This document shows positions 9,049 through 17,741 of a stretch of 64,000 nucleotides of DNA, in pieces. The notes beneath the pieces were generated by a model that saw only the letters and a program-made list of their open reading frames with translations, had not been told where the DNA came from and did no database searches. This stretch comes from an uncultured Pseudoruegeria sp. GTDB lineage: Bacteria > Pseudomonadota > Alphaproteobacteria > Rhodobacterales > Rhodobacteraceae. The stretch lies in NCBI GenBank assembly GCA_947498155.1, contig CANMJD010000001.1:1116001-1180000 (forward strand), read 5' to 3'. Position 1 is the first letter of the stretch. Every line of letters begins with the position of its first letter. The position numbers and the translations under genes were made by a program.

Positions 9049-9537
9049 ATGCCACAGGATCTTCTCCCCCCGCAAACCCGCGTCGGTCACATTCATCTGA
9101 AAGTGTCGGACCTTGAGCGCGCCATTGCCTTTTATTCGGGTGTTCTCGGGTTTCAAATCACCCAACGGTTTGGTCAGGATGCGGTGTTTCTGTCTGCGGG
9201 CGGGTATCACCACCATATCGGCCTGAATACCTGGGAAAGCCTGGGCGCAACCCCGCCGCCGCCGGGACATACCGGACTATATCATAGCGCGTTTCTCTTG
9301 CCCGATCGCGCCGCGCTGGCGGCAGTCCTAAAGCGCATCATGGCCGCCGGAATTGCGCTGGAGGGGGCCGCGGATCACGGGGTCAGCGAAGCGCTTTATC
9401 TGCGGGATCCTGATCAAAACGGTGTGGAGCTGTACCGCGACCGACCGAAAGCTGAATGGCCTCGTGACGCGTACGGAGCGCTGGCAATGCACAACAAACG
9501 GCTGGACCTTGATCTGCTTCTGGCTGCGGCGGGATAA
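9049..9537 (+). CDS. VOC family protein (glyoxalase/extradiol dioxygenase fold)
   Basis: A 162-residue protein with two beta-alpha-beta-beta-beta units. Likely metal ligands are visible: His in VGHIHLKVSD, His in GYHHHIGLNTW, and Glu in NGVELYRDRP. LRDPDQNGVELY is typical of CatE / ring-cleavage-like VOC proteins, but the substrate cannot be assigned. Divergent from the L,D-transpeptidase across a 200-base gap that should hold both promoters. It ends well before the perfect hairpin at 9630-9664. Confidence 0.85.
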   Translation: MPQDLLPPQTRVGHIHLKVSDLERAIAFYSGVLGFQITQRFGQDAVFLSAGGYHHHIGLNTWESLGATPPPPGHTGLYHSAFLLPDRAALAAVLKRIMAAGIALEGAADHGVSEALYLRDPDQNGVELYRDRPKAEWPRDAYGALAMHNKRLDLDLLLAAAG

Positions 9538-9629
9538 ACGTTCAGACCGTCATGCCGCTGTCACATCGCCGAGTCAGGTTAGCTCCTGGCAGCATGACCG
9601 ATCCCCCAACGTGTCCCCCTGTCCCCCTT

Positions 9630-9664
9630 AACGCCCTCAACTAGCCCTTGAGGGCGTTTCCTTT
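9630..9664 (+). terminator. Intrinsic terminator after the VOC gene
   Basis: Perfect 11-bp stem AACGCCCTCAA / TTGAGGGCGTT, 7-base loop, then TCCTTT. It lies 92 bases beyond the VOC stop and 57 before the aminotransferase start. Confidence 0.8.
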
Positions 9665-9720
9665 CTGGGTGTACCTTCAGCCGTCGCCGCAGCATCCGGC
9701 AAGAATGGCAAGAGGTCCCC

Positions 9721-10587
9721 ATGGCATTGAGCAACAACACCCGCACCTATTTCGAAGGCAAATGGCACAATGGCGATGTCGCAGTAATGCGGGCCGCCGA
9801 CCACGGCAGCTGGCTGGGCAGCACGGTTTTTGACGGGGCCCGCTATTTTGACGGGGTCGCGCCGGATTTGTTGGCCCATTGCCAACGGATTAACCGGTCC
9901 GCCGAAGCTTTGATGATCGCGCCATCGGTCACGCCCGAAGACATGGTCGATATGGTCTGGGAAGGGTTGGCAAGCTATGCCAAGGATGCCGCCGTGTATA
10001 TTCGCCCGATGTATTGGGCACTTGAAGGCGATCAGGGGGCGGTACGCCCAAAAATCGGCCCCACCGGATTTGCTATTTCCCTAGAAGAGGTGCCGATGGC
10101 CGCTGCAGAGGCCAGCACCACTCTGACCCGCACCCAGTTTTGCCGCCCTGTTCTGGAAAGCTCTGTGGTGAATGCCAAGGCGGGCTGTCTGTACCCCAAT
10201 AACGCGCGCATGCTGGCCGAAGCGCATAGTAAGGGGTTTGGCAATGCGCTGGTGGCGGATGCGCTTGGCAATGTGGCTGAAACCGCGACGGCCAATGTTT
10301 TCATGGTTCGCGACGGAGAAGTATTCACCCCGGTGCCAAACGGCACCTTTTTGTCGGGCATTACCCGTGCGCGGCACATCGTCAATCTGCGGGCAGCCGG
10401 ATTTAGCGTGCAGGAAACAACCCTGAGCTTTGCGGATTTCCATGCGGCGGATGAAGTCTTTCTGTCTGGTAATATGTCAAAAGTTACGCCGGTGACGGCC
10501 TTTGATCAGACATCGTATCAAATCGGACCGGTAGCGCGGCACGTGCGGGAAATGTATTGGGACTGGGCCCATAGCAACAGCGCATAA
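9721..10587 (+). CDS. Branched-chain aminotransferase-like class IV PLP enzyme
   Basis: A 288-residue fold-type IV PLP enzyme that transfers amino groups, most likely between branched-chain amino acids and 2-oxoglutarate (IlvE-like). The PLP lysine is expected at K153 in SSVVNAKAGCLYPNNARM, and the conserved Glu at E187 in GNVAETATANVF. Length fits the family. Other class IV members (4-amino-4-deoxychorismate lyase, D-amino-acid transaminase) remain possible, so no gene symbol is given. It stands alone, with the UspA gene 59 bases downstream having its own strong ribosome-binding site. Confidence 0.85.
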   Translation: MALSNNTRTYFEGKWHNGDVAVMRAADHGSWLGSTVFDGARYFDGVAPDLLAHCQRINRSAEALMIAPSVTPEDMVDMVWEGLASYAKDAAVYIRPMYWALEGDQGAVRPKIGPTGFAISLEEVPMAAAEASTTLTRTQFCRPVLESSVVNAKAGCLYPNNARMLAEAHSKGFGNALVADALGNVAETATANVFMVRDGEVFTPVPNGTFLSGITRARHIVNLRAAGFSVQETTLSFADFHAADEVFLSGNMSKVTPVTAFDQTSYQIGPVARHVREMYWDWAHSNSA

Positions 10588-10646
10588 GCTGTTGCCTCAC
10601 AGGTCTAATTAGAACATCATCCGCTTGGAAATCAGGAGAAATAAGA

Positions 10647-11102
10647 ATGCGTAAATTCCTTGTGGTGCTGGATGACAGCCGTGAATGTCTCAACGCCATG
10701 CGGTTTGCAGCAATGCGTGCCGCGCATTCGGGGGGCGGGGTAGCTGTTGTGGCGATCATTCCACCAGAGGAATTCAACCACTGGATCGGGGTTGGCGACA
10801 TCATGCGCGCCGAAACGCGCGAACGGATCGAAGTTCATTATGAGGTTTTCGCCAAATGGATGCGCGACCGTCAGAATGTCGATCCCGAGCTGATCATCCG
10901 CGAAGGCGAAGCGGTGGCCGAAATCCTGAAATTGGTGCAGGAAGATTCCGAAATCGGCGTCTTGGTGCTGGGGGCAGGAACCGGCAAAGGTGGACCGGGT
11001 CCCTTGGTGACGCAGCTTAGCCGCAATGCTGGTGACCTACCGGTGCCGATCACCATCGTGCCGGGCGAATTGTCCAAGGAACGTCTGGAAGCCATTACCT
11101 GA
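10647..11102 (+). CDS. Universal stress protein (UspA family)
   Basis: A 151-residue single-domain Usp protein. The N-terminus KFLVVLDDSRECLNAMRFA is the usual first strand, and the ATP-binding loop is seen as VLVLGAGTGKGGPGPLVTQL (G-x2-G-x9-G type). Such proteins bind ATP and support stress survival; the specific role here is unknown. A strong AGGAG ribosome-binding site lies 9 bases before the ATG. The next gene, nfuA, has its own regulated promoter, so co-transcription is uncertain. Confidence 0.9.
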   Translation: MRKFLVVLDDSRECLNAMRFAAMRAAHSGGGVAVVAIIPPEEFNHWIGVGDIMRAETRERIEVHYEVFAKWMRDRQNVDPELIIREGEAVAEILKLVQEDSEIGVLVLGAGTGKGGPGPLVTQLSRNAGDLPVPITIVPGELSKERLEAIT

Positions 11103-11125
11103 TCGGTTTCGCGGCAAATGCCAAT

Positions 11126-11142
11126 TTTAGAATTACTCTAAA
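11126..11142. promoter_or_regulatory. Irr/ICE-box-like palindrome upstream of nfuA
   Basis: TTTAGAATTACTCTAAA is a near-perfect palindrome (TTTAGAA-N3-TTCTAAA with one mismatch), matching the ICE-box pattern bound by the haem-responsive Irr regulator in alphaproteobacteria (established knowledge, recalled). It lies just upstream of the TTGACA -35 of nfuA. Confidence 0.55.
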
Positions 11143-11145
11143 TCT

Positions 11146-11160
11146 TGACAGTTTATGTCA
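11146..11160. promoter_or_regulatory. Iron-Rhodo-box-like TGA-N9-TCA palindrome in the nfuA promoter
   Basis: TGACAGTTTATGTCA is a perfect TGACA-N5-TGTCA repeat, fitting the TGA-N9-TCA pattern of RirA-type iron regulators. It overlaps the likely -35 (TTGACA, 11145-11150); a loose -10 (CATATC) follows at 11168. Binding here would be expected to repress. Confidence 0.5.
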
Positions 11161-11198
11161 GAGAGCGCATATCAGGTGTCCAGACGAAAGGCATCCTC

Positions 11199-11759
11199 AT
11201 GTTTATTCAAACCGAGTCCACACCAAACCCCGCAACGCTGAAATTCCTGCCCGGTCAAACCGTGCTCGAAGCGGGCACCGCCGATTTCCCTTCTGCCGAA
11301 GCGGCGGAAAAATCGCCTCTGGCGAGCCGCGTTTTTGCGGTTGAGGGAGTCACCGGTGTGTTTTTTGGCAATGATTTTGTCACGGTAACCAAACAGGATG
11401 CGGTGAACTGGGATCACATCAAGCCTGCGATCCTTGGCGCCATCATGGAGCATTACCAATCCGGCCAAGCCGTTATGGAGGGCACGGATGAAAATGCAGG
11501 CCATGCCGCACATGACGGCCCCGACAGCGAAATCGTCAATCAGATCAAAGACCTGCTGGACACCCGCGTCCGTCCGGCGGTGGCACAGGATGGTGGCGAT
11601 ATCACCTTTCACGGCTTTGATCGCGGCATCGTCTATCTGCACATGCAAGGCGCCTGCGCGGGCTGCCCGTCCTCGACCCTGACCTTGAAAATGGGGATCG
11701 AGAACCTGCTGCGCCACTATATTCCCGAAGTGATCGAAGTGCGCCCTGTTGCCGCCTGA
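11199..11759 (+). CDS. nfuA: Fe-S cluster carrier NfuA-like protein (Nfu N-domain + NifU C-domain)
   Basis: Delivers Fe-S clusters to client enzymes. The 186-residue protein has the N-terminal Nfu domain (MFIQTESTPNPATLKFLPG) and a C-terminal NifU domain with the cluster-binding pair C153/C156 in GACAGCPSST. The start at 11199 is fixed by the highly conserved MFIQTESTPN opening; the frame extends upstream to 11145 but overlaps the promoter. Two iron-type operators precede it, which fits iron control of Fe-S assembly. A terminator follows at 11803. Confidence 0.93.
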   Translation: MFIQTESTPNPATLKFLPGQTVLEAGTADFPSAEAAEKSPLASRVFAVEGVTGVFFGNDFVTVTKQDAVNWDHIKPAILGAIMEHYQSGQAVMEGTDENAGHAAHDGPDSEIVNQIKDLLDTRVRPAVAQDGGDITFHGFDRGIVYLHMQGACAGCPSSTLTLKMGIENLLRHYIPEVIEVRPVAA

Positions 11760-11802
11760 GACATGGGTGCAGTGCGGAGAACGGACCACACCTTCTTTAA
11801 AC

Positions 11803-11829
11803 GGGCGCTGCAATTGTGGCGCCCTTTCT
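11803..11829 (+). terminator. Intrinsic terminator after nfuA
   Basis: Stem GGGCGC / GCGCCC with a 10-base loop, followed by TTTCT, 44 bases after the nfuA stop. Confidence 0.65.
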
Positions 11830-11873
11830 GTATCGATCCCCCCGCACGCCGCCGTTTTTGAAAGCCCTGCGCC

Positions 11874-12530
11874 ATGACAGCCCCGCTCATCCTTGCTTTT
11901 GATACCTCTGCGGCCCATTGCACGGCGGCTTTGATCACCGGCGGTGATCTGCTTGCGCTCCGCCAAGAGGAAATGGCCAAAGGACAGGCCGAGCGCATCA
12001 TGTTCCTGCTGCAAGAGGTGCTTGACGAAGCTCAGGCAACCTACAACGATCTCGCGGCGTTGGGCGTTGGCATCGGACCCGGCAATTTCACCGGCATTCG
12101 CATATCGGTTGCCGCCGCGCGCGGTTTACGCCTTGCCCAAGGCCTGCCAACGGTGGGCGTCTCTGCCCTGGACGCCTTGGCCTATGGTACAGAGGGTAAA
12201 GTGCTGTCCTGTCTTGATGCAAAACGGGACCGTCTGTTTGTGCAGGGGTACGGGCTGGAAAAACCTTTTGAACCGCAACAGGTTGCACAGGAATATCTGT
12301 CGGATCTGGTTCGCAATACCAGCGGTCTGCAGTGTATCGGTAGCGGTGCCGAAACTGCCACCGCAATCCTGTCAGCAACCGTCACTCAGCCGCGCTACCC
12401 GCTGGCGGAAGCCATCGCCCGTCTGACTGCAGAGCGCTATACTAGCACCACAGATCGCCCTGCCCCGCTGTATTTGCGCGCGCCCGATGCCGCACCTGCG
12501 CGGGATGCGCCGCCACCTTTGATACCATGA
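11874..12530 (+). CDS. tsaB: tRNA threonylcarbamoyladenosine biosynthesis protein TsaB
   Basis: TsaB partners TsaD and TsaE in forming t6A37 in ANN-decoding tRNAs. The 218-residue protein opens with LILAFDTSAAHCTAAL, and GIGPGNFTGIRISVAAARG is the family hallmark. The C-terminus RPAPLYLRAPDAAP matches the usual P-x-Y-L-R end. Its stop overlaps the start of the following rimI-like gene by four bases, the common tsaB-rimI arrangement. Confidence 0.94.
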   Translation: MTAPLILAFDTSAAHCTAALITGGDLLALRQEEMAKGQAERIMFLLQEVLDEAQATYNDLAALGVGIGPGNFTGIRISVAAARGLRLAQGLPTVGVSALDALAYGTEGKVLSCLDAKRDRLFVQGYGLEKPFEPQQVAQEYLSDLVRNTSGLQCIGSGAETATAILSATVTQPRYPLAEAIARLTAERYTSTTDRPAPLYLRAPDAAPARDAPPPLIP

Positions 12531-12952
12531 AGGCCGACGCGCTGGCAGCAATCTACGCCGCTGCTTTTCCCGATGGCCGAGCGTGGCAGCCCTCCGAATT
12601 CGACGCCCTTCTGGCGGACCGTTTTACCTTTCTTTGTCCGCACCTATCCGGCTTTGCCTTGGGACGCTGTATCGCCGGAGAGGCCGAGCTTTTAACAATT
12701 GCCGTTATGCCCCAGCATCAAGGCAACGGCATTGGGCAGGCATTGCTATTGGCCTTTGAACAACAGGCCGAATCCAGAGAAGCGACAGACGCATTCCTTG
12801 AGGTAGCGGCCGACAACGCTCCGGCGATCAGCCTCTATCAACGGGGTGGATATTGCGAATCTGGACGGCGGCGCGGGTATTACACCGCCATGGACGGTAG
12901 CAAAACTGATGCTCTGCTGTTCTCTAAAGCACTGAAACCGACATTACCCTAG
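12527..12952 (+). CDS. rimI: GNAT acetyltransferase, RimI-like
   Basis: A 141-residue GNAT enzyme. RimI N-acetylates ribosomal protein bS18 in E. coli; here the name rests on family resemblance and the tsaB neighbour. The acetyl-CoA motif is TIAVMPQHQGNGIGQALL, followed by EVAADNAPAISLYQRGGY, as in RimI. It begins inside the tsaB stop codon (ATGA), so the two are translationally coupled. Confidence 0.85.
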   Translation: MKADALAAIYAAAFPDGRAWQPSEFDALLADRFTFLCPHLSGFALGRCIAGEAELLTIAVMPQHQGNGIGQALLLAFEQQAESREATDAFLEVAADNAPAISLYQRGGYCESGRRRGYYTAMDGSKTDALLFSKALKPTLP

Positions 12953-12978
12953 GTCATTTGGGACTTTGCACCTGTTTT

Positions 12979-12994
12979 GTGACCATTCGGTCAA
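12979..12994. promoter_or_regulatory. RutR-like operator upstream of the nucleoside importer
   Basis: GTGACCATTCGGTCAA matches the RutR palindrome TTGACCA-N2-TGGTCAA at 12 of 14 defined positions. A further TTGACC half-site lies at 13003. RutR is a TetR-family repressor released by pyrimidine/purine bases (established knowledge), fitting a nucleoside importer downstream. No TetR gene is in the window. Confidence 0.45.
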
Positions 12995-13120
12995 ATTACT
13001 GGTTGACCCTTTCGTCCAGACCCGCCCTAATTTGTCGATGATCATCTTGTGATCACCTGAACTCACAGGGTAACGTCGTGACATAAACGACGCCCAACCA
13101 TAACAACCGGGAGACTAAAA

Positions 13121-14110
13121 ATGACCATGATGCGGACATTTCTTGGCGCAGCAGCTTCGCTGGCGCTTACAGCGGGTGCAGCGCTTGCCGATCCTGCCAT
13201 CATCTTTGACCTTGGCGGCAAATTTGACAAATCCTTCAACGAAGCGGCCTTTAACGGCGCTAACAAATGGGCCGAAGAAACCGGCGGGTCCTTCCGCGAA
13301 GTAGAGCTTCAGTCCGAAGCCCAGCGTGAGCAAGCCCTGCGCCGCTTTGCCGAAAACGGCAACAACCCGATCGTCATGGCCGGCTTTGCCTTCGCCACGG
13401 CGCTGGAAACCGTTGCCCCCGATTTCCCTGACACCAAATTTGTCATCATCGACATGGTCGTAGATCAGCCAAACGTGCGTTCGGTGGTCTTTAACGAGCA
13501 CGAAGGTTCCTACCTTGTCGGTGTGATGGCGGCCAAAGCTTCTGAGTCCGGCACGGTTGGTTTTATCGGCGGCATGGACATCCCGCTGATCTCTAAATTT
13601 GCCTGTGGCTATGTTCAGGGCGTGAAAGCCACGAACCCTGATGCATCCGTGATCCAGAACATGACCGGCACAACCCCTGCGGCATGGAATGATCCGGTTA
13701 AAGGCGGTGAGTTGACCAAAGCGCAAATCAGCCAGGGCGCTGACGTTGTCTATGCTGCGGCTGGCGGTACCGGTCTTGGTGTTCTGCAAACTGCCGCCGA
13801 TGAGGGTATCCTGTCGATCGGTGTGGACAGCAACCAGAACTACCTGCATCCGGGCAAGGTCCTGACGTCGATGATGAAACGCGTTGACGTCGCCGTCCAT
13901 AACGCCTTCACCGATGGCGCTGATCTGGAAACCGGCTTTTCTGTGCTGGGTCTGAACAACGACGGTGTTGGCTATGCGCTGGACGACAACAACATGCCTT
14001 TGGTCGACGAAGACATGAAGGCAGCTGTAGAAGCGGCCAAAGCGGGCATCATCTCTGGCGAGATCAAGGTGCACGACTATATGTCCGACGAAACCTGCCC
14101 GGTCATGTAA
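13121..14110 (+). CDS. BMP-family periplasmic substrate-binding protein (nucleoside-type ABC importer)
   Basis: Solute-binding component of an ABC importer. The 329-residue protein has a cleavable signal peptide (MTMMRTFLGAAASLALTAGAALA) without a lipobox, so it should be soluble in the periplasm. DPAIIFDLGGKFDKSFNEAAF is the BMP/PnrA signature; the family binds purine nucleosides. The ATG at 13121 follows GGGAG. It heads a tight four-gene operon (binding protein, double ATPase, two permeases). Substrate is inferred as a nucleoside from family and from the RutR-like operator upstream. Confidence 0.92.
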   Translation: MTMMRTFLGAAASLALTAGAALADPAIIFDLGGKFDKSFNEAAFNGANKWAEETGGSFREVELQSEAQREQALRRFAENGNNPIVMAGFAFATALETVAPDFPDTKFVIIDMVVDQPNVRSVVFNEHEGSYLVGVMAAKASESGTVGFIGGMDIPLISKFACGYVQGVKATNPDASVIQNMTGTTPAAWNDPVKGGELTKAQISQGADVVYAAAGGTGLGVLQTAADEGILSIGVDSNQNYLHPGKVLTSMMKRVDVAVHNAFTDGADLETGFSVLGLNNDGVGYALDDNNMPLVDEDMKAAVEAAKAGIISGEIKVHDYMSDETCPVM

Positions 14111-14116
14111 GCCATT

Positions 14117-15685
14117 ATGGGCAAGGCAACAGAAACGGGGCGGCAGGCAACTGCCGCTCCAGCCATTGAGCTTCGCGGCATCTCCAAGGCTTTCGGGCCG
14201 GTGCAGGCGAATAAGGACATTTCGATCAAGGTTTCGAAAGGCACCATCCACGGCATCATCGGAGAGAACGGCGCGGGGAAATCCACCCTGATGTCGATTC
14301 TTTACGGCTTTTACAAAGCCGATTCCGGTGAAATTTATATCAATGGCCAACCGACCGTTATTCCTGACAGCCAAGCCGCGATCAGCGCTGGCATCGGGAT
14401 GGTGTTCCAGCACTTCAAACTGGTCGAAAATTTTACTGTGCTCGAGAATGTGGTTCTGGGGGCCGAAGACGGCGCCTTGCTGAAACCCTCTCTGGCCAAA
14501 GCCCGCAAACTGCTGAAACAGCTTTCCGAAGAATATGAGCTCCGCGTTGATCCGGACGCGATGATCGAAGATTTGTCTGTCGGTCACCAGCAGCGCGTTG
14601 AAATCCTGAAAGCGCTGTACCGCAAGGCCGACATTCTTATTCTGGATGAACCTACGGGGGTTCTGACCCCCGATGAGGCGGACCATTTGTTCCGCATTCT
14701 TAAGGGGTTAAAGGACGAAGGCAAAACCATCATCCTGATTACGCATAAGCTGCGTGAAATCATGGAAGTCACCGATACGGTTAGCGTTATGCGCCGTGGT
14801 GAAATGACCTCTACGGTAAAAACCGTCGACACCAGCCCCGAAGATCTGGCCGAACGTATGGTCGGGCGCAAGGTTTTGCTGCAGGTGGATAAAACCCCGG
14901 CACAGCCCGGCGCACCGGTTCTGGAAGTCGAAAACCTCGAAGTGATTGACGAGCAAGGGGTGAAACGGGTCAAGGGCATCTCTCTAAACGTGCGCGCCGG
15001 CGAAATCCTTGGCATTGCTGGCGTGGCCGGCAACGGCCAATCCGAATTGCTCGAGGTTCTGGGGGGCTATGCCCATGGCACCGGCACCATTCGTTTAAAC
15101 GGACAACCACTGGACCTAACGGGCAAGGAATCCGACGGCAAATCGCGCCGCAACCGTGGCATCGCCCATGTGCCCGAAGATCGCCACGCCGAAGGCTTGA
15201 TCTTGAATTTTACCGCCTGGGAAAACACCGCCTTTGGCTATCAGGACGATGAAAAATATAACCGTAACGCCATTCTGATGGACAATGCAGCGATCCTGAA
15301 AGACACCGCCGAAAAGATGGAGCGCTTTGATGTGCGCCCGCCGAACCCGCGTCTGCAAGCCAAGAGCTTTTCCGGCGGGAACCAGCAAAAGATCGTTCTG
15401 GCCCGCGAGATAGAGCGTAATCCCGAGCTTCTGTTGGTCGGCCAACCCACGCGGGGCGTCGATATCGGCGCGATCGAATTCATTCACCAGCAAATTGTCG
15501 CCCTGCGCGATCAGGGCAAGGCCATTCTGCTGGTCTCGGTGGAGCTCGAAGAAATCCTGTCGCTCTCTGACCGGATTGCGGTGATGTTTGACGGTCATAT
15601 CATGGGCGAACGCCTGCCCGATCAGACCGATGAAAAAGAACTTGGTCTGCTTATGGCCGGGGTCAATGAGGAGTCCGCATCATGA
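14117..15685 (+). CDS. ABC transporter double ATP-binding protein (nucleoside type)
   Basis: Energises the importer. The 522-residue protein carries two fused ABC domains. Domain 1 has Walker A GENGAGKST (residues about 53-61), signature LSVGHQQRVEI and Walker B ILILDEPTG. Domain 2 is degenerate in the manner usual for RbsA/NupA-type proteins: GVAGNGQSE as Walker A, signature FSGGNQQKI, and Walker B LLLVGQPTRG with Gln in place of the catalytic Glu. It starts 6 bases after the binding protein's stop and overlaps the next gene by 4 bases. Confidence 0.93.
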   Translation: MGKATETGRQATAAPAIELRGISKAFGPVQANKDISIKVSKGTIHGIIGENGAGKSTLMSILYGFYKADSGEIYINGQPTVIPDSQAAISAGIGMVFQHFKLVENFTVLENVVLGAEDGALLKPSLAKARKLLKQLSEEYELRVDPDAMIEDLSVGHQQRVEILKALYRKADILILDEPTGVLTPDEADHLFRILKGLKDEGKTIILITHKLREIMEVTDTVSVMRRGEMTSTVKTVDTSPEDLAERMVGRKVLLQVDKTPAQPGAPVLEVENLEVIDEQGVKRVKGISLNVRAGEILGIAGVAGNGQSELLEVLGGYAHGTGTIRLNGQPLDLTGKESDGKSRRNRGIAHVPEDRHAEGLILNFTAWENTAFGYQDDEKYNRNAILMDNAAILKDTAEKMERFDVRPPNPRLQAKSFSGGNQQKIVLAREIERNPELLLVGQPTRGVDIGAIEFIHQQIVALRDQGKAILLVSVELEEILSLSDRIAVMFDGHIMGERLPDQTDEKELGLLMAGVNEESAS

Positions 15686-16776
15686 ATAAGATGCCAAAAT
15701 GGGCGGATGTCCTGCTGATCCCCGCGATCAACCTGTTCCTTGCGTTCTTCATTTCCGGTCTGGTGATCCTTGCCATCGGCAAAGACCCGATTGTTGCGAT
15801 CAAAACCATGGTGCAGGGGTCTTTCGGTGATAGTCGTGGCTTGGGCTATACGCTGTATTACACCACCAATTTCATCTTTACCGGCCTTGCCGTTGCCATT
15901 GCCAGCCACGCCCGCCTGTTCAACATCGGCGGCGAAGGTCAGGCAGCGGTTGGCGGGCTTGGGGTTGCGCTGGTCTGTCTGGCGGTGCCGTGGCCCCATT
16001 GGACGTTAGCCCTCCCCGCCGCAATTATCGGTGGTGCGCTATTTGGCGCGGCTTGGGCGTTTATTCCGGCCTATCTACAAGCAAAACGCGGCAGCCACAT
16101 CGTGATCACCACGATCATGTTCAACTTTATCGCGGCGGCATTGCTCGGTTATCTCTTGGTGAATGTGCTGAAAGAACCGGGGAATATGGCCGCTGAAACC
16201 GCGTCTTTCCCACCCGGAGCGGCTCTGCCCACCTTTCATGAAATGCTTGCGCCTTTTGGCATTGAGTTCAACAAACACGCTCCGGCGAACGTCAGCTTTC
16301 TGGTCGCCATTGCCTGTTTGATCGGATTTTACGTCCTGATTTGGAAAACCCGTCTGGGCTATGCCATTCGCGCGTTCGGTCAAAGCGATACCGCGGCGGT
16401 GTATGCCGGTATTTCACCGGCGAAAATCACCATCATCGCCATGCTGATTTCAGGCGGCTTTGCCGGTCTGATGGCGATTAACAACGTGATGGGCGAAGCC
16501 GAACGGTTGATCATGAACTCTGTCGAAGGGGCGGGCTTTATCGGTATCGCCGTGGCCCTGATGGGGCGCAACCATCCGGTTGGGGTATTTCTGGCCGCCC
16601 TCCTGTTTGGCTTTCTCTATCAAGGCGGGGCTGAATTGGCCCTGTGGGAAAACATCCCCCGCGAGTTGATCGTTGTGATTCAGGGTCTGGTGATCCTGCT
16701 CACCGGTGCGCTCGATAATATGGTGCGTGCGCCGATAGAGCGGCTGTTTATTTCACTGAATAAGGGAGACGCATGA
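15682..16776 (+). CDS. ABC transporter permease (nucleoside type, first)
   Basis: A 364-residue integral membrane permease of the BPD_transp_2 family, with roughly 10 membrane segments. The stretch ARLFNIGGEGQAAVGGLG is the conserved coupling region of this family. Its start overlaps the ATPase stop (ATGA), and its stop overlaps the second permease start. Together the two permeases should form the heterodimeric channel of the nucleoside importer. Confidence 0.92.
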   Translation: MNKMPKWADVLLIPAINLFLAFFISGLVILAIGKDPIVAIKTMVQGSFGDSRGLGYTLYYTTNFIFTGLAVAIASHARLFNIGGEGQAAVGGLGVALVCLAVPWPHWTLALPAAIIGGALFGAAWAFIPAYLQAKRGSHIVITTIMFNFIAAALLGYLLVNVLKEPGNMAAETASFPPGAALPTFHEMLAPFGIEFNKHAPANVSFLVAIACLIGFYVLIWKTRLGYAIRAFGQSDTAAVYAGISPAKITIIAMLISGGFAGLMAINNVMGEAERLIMNSVEGAGFIGIAVALMGRNHPVGVFLAALLFGFLYQGGAELALWENIPRELIVVIQGLVILLTGALDNMVRAPIERLFISLNKGDA

Positions 16777-17741
16777 TGGATTTCCTCACGCTGATCCAGA
16801 TTCTGGACTCGACCGTGCGTTTGGCCACGCCGCTATTGCTGGCCTGTCTTGCCGGTCTGTTTTCCGAACGCGCCGGTGTTTTTGACATCGGCCTTGAGGG
16901 CAAAATGCTGGCGGCGGCCTTTTTATCTGCCGCCGTGGCCGCCACCACCGGCAGCGCCTGGCTCGGCCTATTTGCGGGCATTGGGGCTTCGGTGATGATG
17001 GCGCTTTTGCATGGTCTGGCCTCGATTACCTTTCGCGGAGATCAGCTGATCTCTGGTGTGGCGATCAATTTTCTCGCCGCAGGTCTGACGGTTGTCATCG
17101 GCCAAAGCTGGTTTGCCTTGGGGGGACGCACCCCTGCGCTAATGGGCGGTGGACGGTTTGAGGAAATCACTTTGCCCTTTGCCGATGCGCTCCAGAATGT
17201 ACCAATCTTGGGGCCGATCTATTCAGAACTGATTTCGGGCCATTCGATCCTTGTGTATGTCGCCATGGCGATGGTGCCCCTGTCTTGGTGGGTCTTGTTC
17301 CGTACCCGTTTTGGCCTGCGCTTGCGCGCGGTGGGGGAAAACCCCGGTGCGGTGGATACGGCGGGGGTCTCTGTTGTGCAGTTGCGCTATACGGCTGTGA
17401 TCATCTGTGGTGTGCTCTGCGGTCTGGCGGGCAGCTATCTGGCCACCGGTCTGGCGGCCGGTTTCGTCAAGGACATGACGGCGGGGCGTGGCTTTATCGC
17501 TTTGGCCGCGCTGATCTTTGCCAAATGGCGCCCTTGGCAGGCGCTTGGGGCGTGTCTGCTCTTTGGTCTGCTAGAGGCCATCGGCAATCGCTATCAGAAT
17601 ATCGAACTGCTGGGAATCACCCTGCCGGGTCAGTTTATGCAAGCCCTGCCCTATATCCTGACGGTTGTAATTCTAGCCGGATTTGTCGGCAAAGCCATTC
17701 CGCCCCGTGCTGGCGGACAGGCTTACGTCAAAGAACGCTAG
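16773..17741 (+). CDS. ABC transporter permease (nucleoside type, second)
   Basis: A 322-residue membrane permease, partner of the preceding one. ERAGVFDIGLEGKMLAAAF carries the family coupling motif. Last gene of the four-gene operon; its start overlaps the previous stop by 4 bases. An inverted repeat TGTCGCAG / CTGCGACA (17755-17789) follows and could end the transcript or serve the next promoter. Confidence 0.92.
   Translation: MMDFLTLIQILDSTVRLATPLLLACLAGLFSERAGVFDIGLEGKMLAAAFLSAAVAATTGSAWLGLFAGIGASVMMALLHGLASITFRGDQLISGVAINFLAAGLTVVIGQSWFALGGRTPALMGGGRFEEITLPFADALQNVPILGPIYSELISGHSILVYVAMAMVPLSWWVLFRTRFGLRLRAVGENPGAVDTAGVSVVQLRYTAVIICGVLCGLAGSYLATGLAAGFVKDMTAGRGFIALAALIFAKWRPWQALGACLLFGLLEAIGNRYQNIELLGITLPGQFMQALPYILTVVILAGFVGKAIPPRAGGQAYVKER

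Noticed and set aside
13115-14686. Open frame of 523 codons on the minus strand opposite the BMP and ABC genes
   Set aside because: Antisense shadow of the nucleoside importer; no start signal or family resemblance.
15400-15470. Glu-to-Gln change in the Walker B of the second ABC domain as evidence of inactivation
   Set aside because: This degenerate second domain is usual in RbsA/NupA-type double ATPases.
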